From the NCBI GenBank assembly GCA_029262235.1, contig JAJCZU010000004.1, forward strand, positions 186,001-250,000: a stretch of DNA of 64,000 bases, written 5' to 3'. Origin of the DNA: Candidatus Eiseniibacteriota bacterium (GTDB lineage: Bacteria > Orphanbacterota > Orphanbacteria > Orphanbacterales > Orphanbacteraceae). The notes under the pieces are model-generated. The model did not search any database and was not told where the DNA came from. It was given only the letters and a program-made list of their open reading frames with translations. Shown here in pieces: positions 41,255-50,727 of the stretch (position 1 is its first letter; each line of letters opens with the position of its first letter). The position numbers were made by a program, and so were the translations under genes.

Positions 41255-41551
41255 GATGTTCCCCTCGAGGGCTTTCCATGCCCATCGCCGCCGCCTGGGC
41301 GGAATAATCCGTCTCATAATGTGAAGCAATGCTGATACCGGACAGCGCTCGATTCACACTTTGTCCAGAGAAAGTACAGGCACATGGGAATGCCTGGTAC
41401 CGGATGGGATTCCGGGGAACCGTGCGTGAGGGTGCATGGAGAGCGGGGGAGGGCGAACGAGGGGGAGTGTTTGATTCCTGCACAGGCAAAACGCCGTGCC
41501 GAGTGGGAATCGCAGTGCATCTCGCGAACGATTCTGCCGGAGGCCGGGCTT

Positions 41552-42571
41552 TCAGGAACCGCCCAGAAACTTCGTCAGCGCGTCGATGTAGTCGTCCCGG
41601 GCCTCGAACTGCGGGATGTGGCCGACGCCTTCGAGCTCGACGAGCTCCGCGCCCGGAATCGCCGCTGCGGCAGCCTCGTCCAGCGTCGCGTAGTCACCCA
41701 TCATCGCCGCCACCTCGTCACTGACGAGCGGCTTGCCGAGCGCGGTCTTGTCGCGCTGGCCGATGATCAGCAGTGTCGGCGTCTGCAGCCGGTCGAACTC
41801 GTAGAGCACGGGCTGCGTGAAGATCATGTCGTAGGTCAGCGCCGAGTTCCACGCGATGCGCGCGTAGTCGTCGCCGCGGATCCACCCCTGCTGAATCTCG
41901 ACGAGCGGCTCGTATGCACTCTTCCACTCGCCGTCGAAGTAGCTCTGCGTCATGTACTTCTTTACGCCGTCCGCTGTTTTCTTCAGTTCGCTCCGATACC
42001 AGTCGTCCACCGTCTGATACGGCACCTGCAGTTTCCAGTCGTAAAGTCCGATCGGGTTGACGAGCACGAGGTGTTCGGTCGCCTGCGAAAACATCAGCGC
42101 GAACCGCGTCGCCAGCATTCCGCCCATCGAGTGACCGACGACATCGACCTGCTCGACGCCGCGTTCTTCGAGCAGCGCCTTCGTGTTCGTCGCCAGTGCC
42201 TGGAACGTGAACTGATATTGCTCCGGCTTGCTCGACCTGCCGAAACCGATCTGGTCGGGCGCGATGACGCGATAGCCCGAAGCGGCCAGTTCGTCGATCG
42301 TGTCTGCCCAGTACGCGCCGGAGAAGTTCTTGCCGTGCAGCAATAATACCGTGCGGCCGTTCGGCTCGCCTGTCGGCGCAACATCCATGTAAGCCATCTC
42401 GAGCGGCTGCCCCTGCGACTCGAAAGCGAACGTACGGACCTCGTACGGATAGTCGTAGGACGAAAGCCGCGCGTCATACGCCGGCCCGTCGCTGTCATGG
42501 GAATGAACAGGTGTCGCGGTTCCGAGGAAAAACATCGCGGAGGCGATGATGACGAACAGACAGCGTTGCAT
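41552..42571 (-). CDS. Alpha/beta hydrolase, exported
   Basis: A 339-residue protein from ATG 42571 with a signal peptide (ending TPVHSHD, about residue 25). The alpha/beta hydrolase fold is clear: '[15 protein letters not shown]' oxyanion loop, '[13 protein letters not shown]' nucleophile elbow (Ser in GHSMGG), '[13 protein letters not shown]' acid and 'VGHIPQFEA' histidine. An additional helical cap lies between about 190 and 260. It probably hydrolyses an ester or similar bond in the periplasm. It is divergent from the fused E1 gene at 42758. Confidence 0.88.
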   Translation of the reverse strand: MQRCLFVIIASAMFFLGTATPVHSHDSDGPAYDARLSSYDYPYEVRTFAFESQGQPLEMAYMDVAPTGEPNGRTVLLLHGKNFSGAYWADTIDELAASGYRVIAPDQIGFGRSSKPEQYQFTFQALATNTKALLEERGVEQVDVVGHSMGGMLATRFALMFSQATEHLVLVNPIGLYDWKLQVPYQTVDDWYRSELKKTADGVKKYMTQSYFDGEWKSAYEPLVEIQQGWIRGDDYARIAWNSALTYDMIFTQPVLYEFDRLQTPTLLIIGQRDKTALGKPLVSDEVAAMMGDYATLDEAAAAAIPGAELVELEGVGHIPQFEARDDYIDALTKFLGGS

Positions 42572-42757
42572 GGAGATACCCTTTCGGTTCCTGCCAGGGG
42601 GATGAATCACAGACAATAGCATGCTTCCGTCGGGGGATCATCCCGACTCCAGGCGGATGACGTTGCTGCGATAGCAGAGCGTCCACCGAGCATCCGGCGG
42701 AGCACTCCGCTCGAATCGGCGATATCAATTTCCGGTAGACTCAGATAAGATTTCGCT

Positions 42758-45007
42758 ATGTTCAATCGTGCCGAAATCGTCGACAAGAACTTTGTCGCAT
42801 TCCTTCGCGGGTGGAGCTCCGAGCCGGCCCGTCGCGCTGCTCCCGATGAACCGGTTGTCGACGGGACCCACTTGAGTGGCGGCGAGCTGCTCGAGCTTTT
42901 CGAGTCGCAGATCACTGCCCGCCACCTCGATCTCATCGCCCGCGAGCTGCGTGCACGCGACGTCGGTTATTACACGATCGGGAGTGCGGGGCACGAGGGA
43001 AATGTGGTACTGGGACGGCTTGCCCGGCACACGGATCCTGCGTTCCTACATTACAGAAGCGCGGCGTTCATGGTCGAACGGTCGCGTCAGCTTCCCGAGA
43101 TCGACGCCATTCGTGACGCGATCCTGTCGCAGACGGCCAGCGTCGACGATCCCATGGGCGGTCGTCACAAGGTCTGGGGGAGCGGGCCGCTCTGGGTCCT
43201 TCCGCAGACGAGCACGATCGCGAGCCACCTGCCGAAAGCGGTAGGCGCGGCGATGGCGCTTGCGCGCACCCGTAAGATCGGCGTTGAACCGCCGGTTCCG
43301 CCCGACAGCATCATCGTCTGCTCGTTCGGAGACGCCAGCACGAATCACAAGAGCGCACTGACCGCGTTCAATACCGCGGCGTGGATGAGCTACCAGAACC
43401 TGCCGGTACCGATTCTCTTCGTGTGTGAAGACAACGGTCTCGGGATTTCCGTCAAGTCACCCCCCGGATATATCGAGCAGGGATTCGAGACCTGGCCGGG
43501 GATCGAGTACTTTCGCGCCGACGGAACGGACGTGGTGAGGGCGTACGAAACCGCTTCGGCCGCTGTCGACTATTGCCGCCGCATGCGCCGGCCTGTTTTC
43601 CTCCATCTCAAAATGGTTCGGATGCTCGGGCATGCGGGCACGGATTTCGAGCTCGACTATCGTTCTCTCGGGGAACTCGTGGCGAGCGAATCGCGCGACC
43701 CGCTGCTGAAGACGGCTCGGATCGTGCTGGAGTCGGGGCTGCTGGGCGCGCCGGAGATTCTCGATCGCTATGAGAAAACGCGAAGCCGCGTGGCGGAAGT
43801 CGCCGAGGATGTGCTCGGTGATATCGAGCGGCTGACGACGCCGAAGCAGATACTGGCGGCGCTCGCCCCCTTTACGCCGGGCGCGGTCAAAGCCGAAGCG
43901 GAGCGCGATGACTATCGGGATCGCAGACTCGAAAAATTCGGCTCGAAAAAGGAACTCCCTGAGAGCGCGCCGCCGAAACATATGGCGGCACTCATCAACC
44001 TTGCCCTGCACGATCTGCTCATCAAGTATCCGCAGGCGGTCGTCTTCGGCGAAGATGTCGCGAAGAAGGGCGGCGTTTACCATGTGACGGTCGGCCTCGA
44101 AAAGACGTTCCGGCCGGGTCGCGTCTTCAACTCGCTCCTCGACGAAGAGTCGATCCTCGGTCACGCGCAAGGCTGCGCCTACATGGGCCTGCTCCCGATA
44201 CCGGAGATCCAGTACCTCGCCTATTTTCACAACGCCTGCGATCAAATTCGCGGAGAGGCGTGTTCCCTGCAGTTCTTCTCGAACGGAATCTTCCGAAACC
44301 CCATGGTCGTCCGCGTGGCGTCCTTTGCCTACCAAAAGGGATTCGGGGGGCACTTTCACAACGACAACAGTATTACCGCGCTTCGCGACATCCCCGGTCT
44401 GGTCGTCGCGTGTCCGTCCCGCGGCGACGATGCGGTCGGCATGCTGAGAACGTGCACGGCGCTCGCCGACGTCGACGGGAGGGTGGTGCTCTTCCTCGAG
44501 CCGATCGCGCTCTACATGACGAAGGATCTCTACGAGCCGAAGGATGGAAAGTGGCTGTTTCCGTTTCCGCCCCCCGGAGAGGCCGTCACGTTCGGAACCG
44601 AGCGTGTTTATCATGAAGAGAACAATGACATCGCCGTGATTACGTTCGGGAACGGCGTTCATCTCTCGCTCCGCGCCGCCCGCGTTCTCGAGGAAAAGCA
44701 CAACGTCAAGGCGCGCGTGGTCGATCTTCGATGGCTGCAGCCGCTGAACGAACAGGCGGTTGCTCGTCACGCGAAAGAGTGCGGCCGTGTGCTCGTTGTT
44801 GACGAAGGGCGGCGAAGCGGCGGCATCAGTGAGCAGCTCTTCACGACTCTTGTCGAGCAGTGCGATCCGGTCCCGCCCATGAGTCGCGTGGTCGGTCACG
44901 ACACCTATATCCCGATCGGGCCGGCTGCGCTCGAGGTTCTTCCGTCAGAAGTGGATATTGTTCAGGCCGCTCGTGAGCTGGTTCAAAAGAAGGCAGTGCG
45001 GTCTTAG
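42758..45007 (+). CDS. Fused alpha-beta E1 component of a 2-oxoacid dehydrogenase
   Basis: A 749-residue fusion. Residues ~1-370 are the alpha subunit: 'IGSAGHEGNVVLGRL', and the thiamine-diphosphate site 'VCSFGDASTNHKSALTAFN' followed about 25 residues later by 'CEDNGLGIS'. Residues ~400-745 are the beta subunit, with 'VVFGEDVAKKGGVYHVTVGL', 'DEESILGHAQGCAYMGLLP' and 'VLVVDEGRRSGGISEQLFT'. Branched-chain-type (2-oxoisovalerate) E1 fits best. E2 and E3 genes are not nearby. The start lacks a ribosome site, and TAAGAT lies 6 bp before ATG, so translation may be leaderless. Confidence 0.88.
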   Translation: MFNRAEIVDKNFVAFLRGWSSEPARRAAPDEPVVDGTHLSGGELLELFESQITARHLDLIARELRARDVGYYTIGSAGHEGNVVLGRLARHTDPAFLHYRSAAFMVERSRQLPEIDAIRDAILSQTASVDDPMGGRHKVWGSGPLWVLPQTSTIASHLPKAVGAAMALARTRKIGVEPPVPPDSIIVCSFGDASTNHKSALTAFNTAAWMSYQNLPVPILFVCEDNGLGISVKSPPGYIEQGFETWPGIEYFRADGTDVVRAYETASAAVDYCRRMRRPVFLHLKMVRMLGHAGTDFELDYRSLGELVASESRDPLLKTARIVLESGLLGAPEILDRYEKTRSRVAEVAEDVLGDIERLTTPKQILAALAPFTPGAVKAEAERDDYRDRRLEKFGSKKELPESAPPKHMAALINLALHDLLIKYPQAVVFGEDVAKKGGVYHVTVGLEKTFRPGRVFNSLLDEESILGHAQGCAYMGLLPIPEIQYLAYFHNACDQIRGEACSLQFFSNGIFRNPMVVRVASFAYQKGFGGHFHNDNSITALRDIPGLVVACPSRGDDAVGMLRTCTALADVDGRVVLFLEPIALYMTKDLYEPKDGKWLFPFPPPGEAVTFGTERVYHEENNDIAVITFGNGVHLSLRAARVLEEKHNVKARVVDLRWLQPLNEQAVARHAKECGRVLVVDEGRRSGGISEQLFTTLVEQCDPVPPMSRVVGHDTYIPIGPAALEVLPSEVDIVQAARELVQKKAVRS

Positions 45008-45086
45008 CGCCCCGGGCATCTTCGCCAATCGGTGCACTGTCCCCCCTTCGAGTGGTGGCATGGTCGCGATCCGCGTTTTTTCCGGA

Positions 45087-45156
45087 GTTCACCTTTTAGT
45101 TAATTGCCCATTTGGTTAATTCACCTTCTGGTTAACTCCATTATTTGGTTAATTAA
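45087..45156 (+). repeat. Four imperfect 16-bp repeats centred on GTTAA(T/C)
   Basis: GTTAA occurs at 45099, 45115, 45131 and 45148 (spacing 16, 16 and 17), within units like TTTGGTTAATTCACC. The block is strongly A+T-rich inside GC-rich flanks. It could be an operator cluster or a mobile short repeat; part of it resembles the palindrome at 34854. No gene immediately follows. Confidence 0.5.
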
Positions 45157-45237
45157 CCGGCTGGCAAACCTGCGAGAACCTGCCCCAAGGGAGGTGCCAT
45201 ACGATCTCTCCCTGATGCCGGGAGTGTGTAGGCGCGC

Positions 45238-45400
45238 TATTCAGCTCCGTCGCGGAACATGGACTTCATCTCACCCCAACTGAGTGTCTTTGTTGCCTGC
45301 GGTCCTGCGACCGAAGTGGGCAGGGATGAAGTATAGAAGTTGTCGAACGCCAGGCCGCGACCGAATGAGCTCACGATTTCATCTCCGGGCTTCGCGGCCG
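45238..45400 (-). pseudogene. Possible C-terminal gene remnant
   Basis: In the 575-bp gap between the E1 gene and the Fn3 lipoprotein gene, the minus strand reads 'KPGDEIVSSFGRGLAFDNFY' ... 'KTLSWGEMKSMFRDGAE' and stops at 45238. It looks protein-like, but the frame closes after about 70 codons and no good start is seen. I consider it a weak candidate for a decayed gene end. The rest of the gap (45157-45237 and 45400-45582) holds nothing I can identify. Confidence 0.25.
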
Positions 45401-45582
45401 CTTCGAAACGAACACTGCGAGCGCGCCCCGGCCCGTCCGCTCCTGTGGAAGAAGAAGAGCCGGAGACTTGCCAATCTCACAAATGCATCAGTATAGTGAA
45501 GGGGCGTCAGATTGGGAGAAGCCCGCCCGCGGCCCTTCCGTGCCGTCGTCACTCCCTGCCTGGCGGGAAATCGAGGCACGCG

Positions 45583-47742
45583 ATGCGAAAGCGACAAGCC
45601 ATTCGGAATGTTCTGCTCGCCGTTGCACTTCTCTGTGGTCCACTGATCGTCTTTCATTCAGGCTGCGGCGATTCCGGCGAGCCGCTCATGCCCGTGTCCG
45701 GGCAGGACAGCCTCGAGGCGATCTCCGATCTTTCCGCAATCGATGTCAGTTCGCATTCCCTTACTCTGACATGGACCGCACCGGGCAACGCAAATGAGAA
45801 GAACCGCGCGGCACACTACGACATCCGCTTATCCCAGGTGACCAATGAGTCGGCCGTGTGGTGGGATTCGCTAACCACTGCCGTTGCCAATGACATCGCT
45901 CCGAAAGCCGAGGGTGAGCGCGAGAGTCTCTATGTAGAATCCCTTGTGCCGAACAGCGATTACTGTTTCGGCATCGTCTCGTTGGACGCCGCGAACCGGC
46001 GCTCTGATTTGTCCAACGTGGTCAGCGCTCACACTGCGGGAGTTGAGGACACGATTCCCCCGGCGAGGATTTCCGACCTGTTCGTCAGCAGTCGCGACAG
46101 CATTTCGGCGACACTGGCATGGACGGCGCCGGGAGACGACAGTCTGAGCGGGCGGGCAAACCGGTACGAAGTTCTCTATGCGATCAGCCCGCAGGGGATC
46201 GATCAGGCGCAAACTCTGGACGAGAGTCCGGAGCCGGGCGAACCGGGAACGCGCGATTACGTTCGTATCGACAAATTGACTCCAGGATCAACGCATGATG
46301 CCTGGGTTCGGACGGGCGACAAGTCAGGAAACTGGTCGAGTTCGTCGAATCGCGCTTCCTTTACTACGAGCGACACGCAGGACACGACGACAACGGATCT
46401 GGACACGATTCCCCCGGCGCGAGTACTCACCCTGGAAGTCTATAGAGTCCGTCCTCACGACGTCATTCTCCGATGGAGGGCACCGGGCGATGACGGCGTA
46501 GAGGGCCGTGCGGCGTTTTACGAAATACGCCATGCCTCGTTCTCGTTTCAATCGGACTGGGATGCGGCGATCGTTTCGCACTTTGTCAGCGCTTCCGGAG
46601 AGGCCTGGGAATATGAATATTACGAAGTCTCTGCGCTTGAAGAGGGTGAGCACTACTACTTTGCATTGAGGGCACGTGACGAATCGTACAACTGGTCCGA
46701 GACCTCGAAAGAGGTGCACGTGCAAGCTCTGCAGGCGGTTGTAGTGAGGCCGGACACGCTGGACTTCATGCTGGGCGAAACGAATACCATTGCGCTCGAC
46801 GCAACTCATGTGAATCGACCGGAAAACTCGGTTTTCAGAATCGAATCGGATGTAGATTGGATCACTGCTGTTCCCGACCGGGGCAACGTGTCCGTGGGAA
46901 CGAGGACGATCGAGATAGAGGTCGATCACTCACGGCTCGAGCCTGGCCTGTATGAAGTAGATCTCCACGTTGCCACATGCTGTGACACGAGCACGGTCGT
47001 TGTCTCTATCGAAGTGCCCGATAGAAACGTCTATGGCTACGTTGTCGAGATCATCGACGCGTACGACGCGAACGCGGGCGACTTCGGGAAGAGCACGGCT
47101 CCCATTCAGGGAGCGTCGGTTCTGGTCGGCGAGCACAATGTGTTCACCGACGATAACGGCTTCTTTCATTTCGAGGTGCCCGAGGGCGAGTATCGTTTCT
47201 TTATCGCGCGCGACGGCTACAGTTCGTTCGATTCCACGGTTCAAGTCGGCCCGCCTGTAGAGATCATCAAGCCACTCGAGCCGGAACTCGTGGACTACTT
47301 CCCGCTCGCGGTGGGCAACTGGTACCACTACAAGTACAGGGAATTCTGGACCGGTACGGCTCACAACCCCCAGGGCGGCGAAAATATCTGGCAGTTCGAG
47401 TACGAAATCATGGCGCGTCATGTAGAGGAGGGCGACACGGTGTTCTCGATCCGGAAAAGCGAGATCGTGGCCGACACCGTCAGTTCGGTTATGACCTCCA
47501 CAATCCGCTATCGAGACAATGAGATCACGGGCAATTTCCTCCCGTTTGCCAGCAATTCGGTCCTGACACGGCGCTACTATCCGGGGGTCCGCCAGCCGCG
47601 TATCGAGGCGGTAAGAAGGCCGCAACCATACGGGCAATGGCTGAACAGGGGAGAGGGAGTAACGCTGTTCGGCGGACGCCAGGGATCGTTTCCGAGTACT
47701 GGCTACGAGTATATCCTGCTCGACCATCGCCTCGCGGAGTAG
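45583..47742 (+). CDS. Lipoprotein with fibronectin type III domains and a carboxypeptidase-regulatory-like domain
   Basis: A 719-residue protein starting at ATG 45583 (GAGG 8-9 nt upstream); the longer frame from 45340 is not supported. Lipobox HSGC is near residue 27. Three Fn3 domains follow with repeating 'LTWTAPGNANEKN', 'LAWTAPGDDSLSGRANRYE' and 'LRWRAPGDDGVEGRAAFYE' units joined by 'DTIPPARI/V' linkers. Then come a BACON-like or Ig-like region, a carboxypeptidase-regulatory-like beta sandwich ('TDDNGFFHFEVPEGEYRFF') and a C-terminal domain beginning 'YFPLAVGNWYHYKYRE'. It is probably a surface lipoprotein for adhesion or polymer binding. Confidence 0.82.
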   Translation: MRKRQAIRNVLLAVALLCGPLIVFHSGCGDSGEPLMPVSGQDSLEAISDLSAIDVSSHSLTLTWTAPGNANEKNRAAHYDIRLSQVTNESAVWWDSLTTAVANDIAPKAEGERESLYVESLVPNSDYCFGIVSLDAANRRSDLSNVVSAHTAGVEDTIPPARISDLFVSSRDSISATLAWTAPGDDSLSGRANRYEVLYAISPQGIDQAQTLDESPEPGEPGTRDYVRIDKLTPGSTHDAWVRTGDKSGNWSSSSNRASFTTSDTQDTTTTDLDTIPPARVLTLEVYRVRPHDVILRWRAPGDDGVEGRAAFYEIRHASFSFQSDWDAAIVSHFVSASGEAWEYEYYEVSALEEGEHYYFALRARDESYNWSETSKEVHVQALQAVVVRPDTLDFMLGETNTIALDATHVNRPENSVFRIESDVDWITAVPDRGNVSVGTRTIEIEVDHSRLEPGLYEVDLHVATCCDTSTVVVSIEVPDRNVYGYVVEIIDAYDANAGDFGKSTAPIQGASVLVGEHNVFTDDNGFFHFEVPEGEYRFFIARDGYSSFDSTVQVGPPVEIIKPLEPELVDYFPLAVGNWYHYKYREFWTGTAHNPQGGENIWQFEYEIMARHVEEGDTVFSIRKSEIVADTVSSVMTSTIRYRDNEITGNFLPFASNSVLTRRYYPGVRQPRIEAVRRPQPYGQWLNRGEGVTLFGGRQGSFPSTGYEYILLDHRLAE

Positions 47743-47856
47743 CGTCCGGCGCCACAAGGGATATGCCGGCGCGGGTCATTTGCCGAGGGAGATTGCCCAC
47801 ATCCTCCAAACAGGATCTTCATAGCCCGAACGAAGTTCCGTAACGGAGGAAAAATC

Positions 47857-48741
47857 ATGCAGATCCCGAAACCTGACATGTCCCGCATCGTTCCCGGTCC
47901 GATGGATATCGCTGCCGAGGCCGCCAAAAGCGTTCAGGAAGGCGTTTCGTCAGCAGCAGGGAGCGCGGCCGACGCTGCGGCCGGTCTTTTGAAAGCTAAG
48001 AACTCGGCGGTCAGCAAGCTGTTGAACGGAAAGGCGGGAGCTTCATTGCCGTTTCCGCCGCTCCCCACGGAGCTGCACACTCCTCTTGCGGCCCTCTCTT
48101 CGAGCATCCATGCGCTTTCCGGGGGACTCGCCTCGGGTATGGAACCCACCAGGATCAATGATCTGGCGAACGCCGCCCTCCAGAACTCGAGTTCCTCACT
48201 TCTTGCCATGAACGATTGGATGGGCGCCAGAGGCGACAAGGGGGACACGGGTCCTATGCAACAAATGCAATCGACATCGCAGGCGTTGATGGAAACCATG
48301 CAGGACTTGCGGAGCAAAGCGAGTGAGCAGATGGTCGTAGACGTGGTGCTCGCCGTCGCTACCGCCGTGGTCTCGATCGTGACGTTCGGAGCACTGGGGA
48401 ATGTCGTGGCCGGCGTTTCCGCGGCCGCCGGGGGAACGACCGCGCTGGTGAATGCGTCCGCGCAGACCGCGCGCAAGCTCGCGGATCACGCGGGGGAAGC
48501 GCTGAACATGGCGGCACGACCCGAAGCCGGAGGAGTGGCGTCCCGCAAGGCCGGCCTCGAAAACTACATGGGGAGATACGAGGGATATCTCGATGCCTAC
48601 GTGTCCGGGCTTGCCGAGACGTCAGGTCTCGTCGACACGATCCTGGACTCGAAAGAGAAGTCGACGGGCCAGGTCATTCGAATGATGCAGGCGATGTTTG
48701 AGACGCAGCAGAAACTACTCGACTCGACAGGTTCGCGGTAG
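47857..48741 (+). CDS. Ala-rich protein with central hydrophobic hairpin, unknown function
   Basis: A 294-residue protein with GGAGGA 8 nt before ATG 47857 and no signal peptide. Ala/Ser-rich helices are followed by a hydrophobic pair (about 165-200: 'VVDVVLAVATAVVSIVTFG', 'VVAGVSAAAGGTTALV') and then by amphipathic coiled-coil-like helices to the end. The layout of helices, hydrophobic hairpin and helices recalls pore-forming translocator proteins of secretion systems, but no secretion genes are nearby, so this is only a shape resemblance. A collagen-like GARGDKGDTGP stretch occurs near residue 127. No family is recognised. Confidence 0.5.
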   Translation: MQIPKPDMSRIVPGPMDIAAEAAKSVQEGVSSAAGSAADAAAGLLKAKNSAVSKLLNGKAGASLPFPPLPTELHTPLAALSSSIHALSGGLASGMEPTRINDLANAALQNSSSSLLAMNDWMGARGDKGDTGPMQQMQSTSQALMETMQDLRSKASEQMVVDVVLAVATAVVSIVTFGALGNVVAGVSAAAGGTTALVNASAQTARKLADHAGEALNMAARPEAGGVASRKAGLENYMGRYEGYLDAYVSGLAETSGLVDTILDSKEKSTGQVIRMMQAMFETQQKLLDSTGSR

Positions 48742-48842
48742 GCCGGCGGGAGTGGAAGCGGGCCTTGAGAGGCGGACTTTGAGGGGCGGACCTTTCAATG
48801 CAATGCGGATTCTCTTGTCTTCGCGGAACGCAGATCCCCTGT

Positions 48843-50477
48843 TTACTTCTCGTGGAGCATGCTGAGCGCCACCGCTTCTGCTACGCGAATGCCGTCCACG
48901 CCGGCCGAGAAGATACCGCCGGCATATCCCGCACCTTCTCCCGCAGGATAAAGTCCTTTGGTGTTCAAGCTTTGCAAAGTCGTTTCGTCCCGCATGATCC
49001 GAATCGGTGATGACGTGCGGGTTTCCACCGCTGTCAGCAGACCGTCGGCGCGCGCAAAACCCTTGATGTTTCGCTCGAATGCCGGGATCGCCTCGCGGAT
49101 CGCGTCCGTTGCATATTCTGGCAGCAGGTTGCTCAGGTCGGTTAAATGGACGCCCGGCGTGTAGGACGGCTGGACCTCGCCGAATTTGGTCGAGGGGCGG
49201 CCCGCCAGGAAATCGCCGATCAACTGCCCCGGCGCATCATAGGTTTCGCCACCGAGCACGTACGCCTTCTGCTCCAGATCCCGCTGCAGGTCAATGCCCG
49301 CCAGGGGATGCTCGCTCGCATAGTCGTCCAGGGTCAGCCCGACCACGATACCGCTGTTTGCGTTGCGCTCGCGCCGCGAATATTGACTCATGCCGTTCGT
49401 CACGACACCGCCCGCCTCGGAGGTCGACGCCACTACGGTGCCACCGGGACACATGCAGAAGGAGTAGACGGAGCGCCCGTTTCTGCAGTGATGCACGAGC
49501 CTGTAATCGGCAGAGCCCAGGAGCGGGTTGCCCGCGTTGTCGCCGAAACGGCAGGCATCAATCTGCGACTGAGGGTGTTCGATCCGAAAGCCGACGGAAA
49601 TCGGCTTCGGCTCGATGTGCACACCTTTTTCATGAAGCATTTTGAACGTGTCGCGCGCGCTGTGGCCGACGGCCAGCACCACGTGATCGGCTTCAATCGT
49701 TTCGCCGCCGGCCATAGTGACGCCGGTCACCTGACCGTTCTCGATGTTGATCTCTTCCACCCTGTGCTCGAAGTGCACTTCGCCGCCGAGCTCTGTGATA
49801 CTGTTCCGCATGTTCTCCACGATCTTGACCAGGCGCAACGTGCCGATATGCGGCTTGCTTTCATACAGAATTTCTTCCGGCGCCCCCGCTTTCACAAACT
49901 CCTCCATCACTTTGCGCCCGATCTGTCCGGGATCACGAATCTGACTGTAGAGCTTGCCGTCCGAGAACGTGCCCGCCCCGCCCTCGCCGAACTGCACATT
50001 GGACTCCGTATGCAGAACCCGTTTGCGCCAGAAATTGAATGTGTCAACCGTGCGCTCTCTTACCGCCTTGCCTCGCTCCAGAATGATGGGACGAAAACCC
50101 ATTTGCGCCAGAACCAGGCCCGCGAAATAGCCGCAGGGACCTGTGCCGATGACAATCGGCCGCCGCCCGGTGCCCTTGTGCGCGCCTTCGCGTGCCTGCG
50201 CCACAAAGCGATACTCAAGGTCGGGCGTGACCGACACATGAATGTCTTCGGAGAGTCGTTGCAGTAACGACTCATCATCCGCTGTGGTTACGTCCACGAC
50301 ATAGACAACAAAGATCTGTTTCCGCTTGCGGGCATCGTAACTACGCTTATGCACGTTCAGATCGATCAGTTCGCTCTCTGCGATGGAAAGCTTTTGCAGC
50401 ACCGCCTCGCGCAGAGCAGCGCCGTCATCGACCCCCTGTGGGCTTAGAGGAAGTTTGATTTCGCGGATCCGTATCAA
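48843..50477 (-). CDS. FAD-dependent oxidoreductase (NAD(FAD)-utilising dehydrogenase type)
   Basis: A 544-residue flavoprotein of the large, uncharacterised FAD-dependent dehydrogenase family. An N-terminal ~95-residue domain ('SIAESELIDLNVHKRSYDAR') precedes the Rossmann motif 'VIGTGPCGYFAGLVLAQMGF' (about 108-127) and 'GEGGAGTFSDGKLYSQI'. 'SVYSFCMCPGGTVVAST' and a C-terminal 'GLYPAGEGAGYAGGIFSAG' complete the FAD site. The length is normal. The physiological substrate of this family is unclear; roles in tRNA or lipid redox chemistry have been suggested only by genome context. It is a single gene on the minus strand. Confidence 0.9.
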   Translation of the reverse strand: MIRIREIKLPLSPQGVDDGAALREAVLQKLSIAESELIDLNVHKRSYDARKRKQIFVVYVVDVTTADDESLLQRLSEDIHVSVTPDLEYRFVAQAREGAHKGTGRRPIVIGTGPCGYFAGLVLAQMGFRPIILERGKAVRERTVDTFNFWRKRVLHTESNVQFGEGGAGTFSDGKLYSQIRDPGQIGRKVMEEFVKAGAPEEILYESKPHIGTLRLVKIVENMRNSITELGGEVHFEHRVEEINIENGQVTGVTMAGGETIEADHVVLAVGHSARDTFKMLHEKGVHIEPKPISVGFRIEHPQSQIDACRFGDNAGNPLLGSADYRLVHHCRNGRSVYSFCMCPGGTVVASTSEAGGVVTNGMSQYSRRERNANSGIVVGLTLDDYASEHPLAGIDLQRDLEQKAYVLGGETYDAPGQLIGDFLAGRPSTKFGEVQPSYTPGVHLTDLSNLLPEYATDAIREAIPAFERNIKGFARADGLLTAVETRTSSPIRIMRDETTLQSLNTKGLYPAGEGAGYAGGIFSAGVDGIRVAEAVALSMLHEK

Positions 50478-50642
50478 GAGGCCTCCCGTTCGGCGGCAAG
50501 TTCGAGCACAGCCTACATATTAGTACAAACCGCGGTTTGGCCGGTGAAACCTCGATTCCACATTCGAACCGGACTCCAGGGACGCCGCTCCCCGATCGGT
50601 CCGGGCGCGAGGTGAAGATCGCGGGACGCGGAACGAATCGCC

Positions 50643-50674
50643 TTGTCAAACAGGTTCGATTCCTGTCCGGGCAT
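50643..50674 (+). other. tRNA 3'-end-like remnant
   Basis: ACAGG/CCTGT closes a TTCGATT loop, followed by CCGGGCA and T: a T-arm plus acceptor 3' strand without encoded CCA. No complementary 5' acceptor (TGCCCGG) or D-arm lies upstream, so it is not a complete tRNA gene. It differs from the 10.6/12.9-kb repeats and may mark another past integration. Confidence 0.45.
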
Positions 50675-50727
50675 CTCCGCGTGTGATATGATTCGCAGCA
50701 AGCAAGTACTCTCATGGTGGTCGCCCT

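Noticed and set aside
43457..44899. 480-codon minus-strand ORF inside the E1 gene
   Set aside because: Shadow frame; the plus-strand E1 has complete domain motifs.
49146..50267. 373-codon plus-strand ORF inside the FAD oxidoreductase gene
   Set aside because: Shadow frame without recognisable features.
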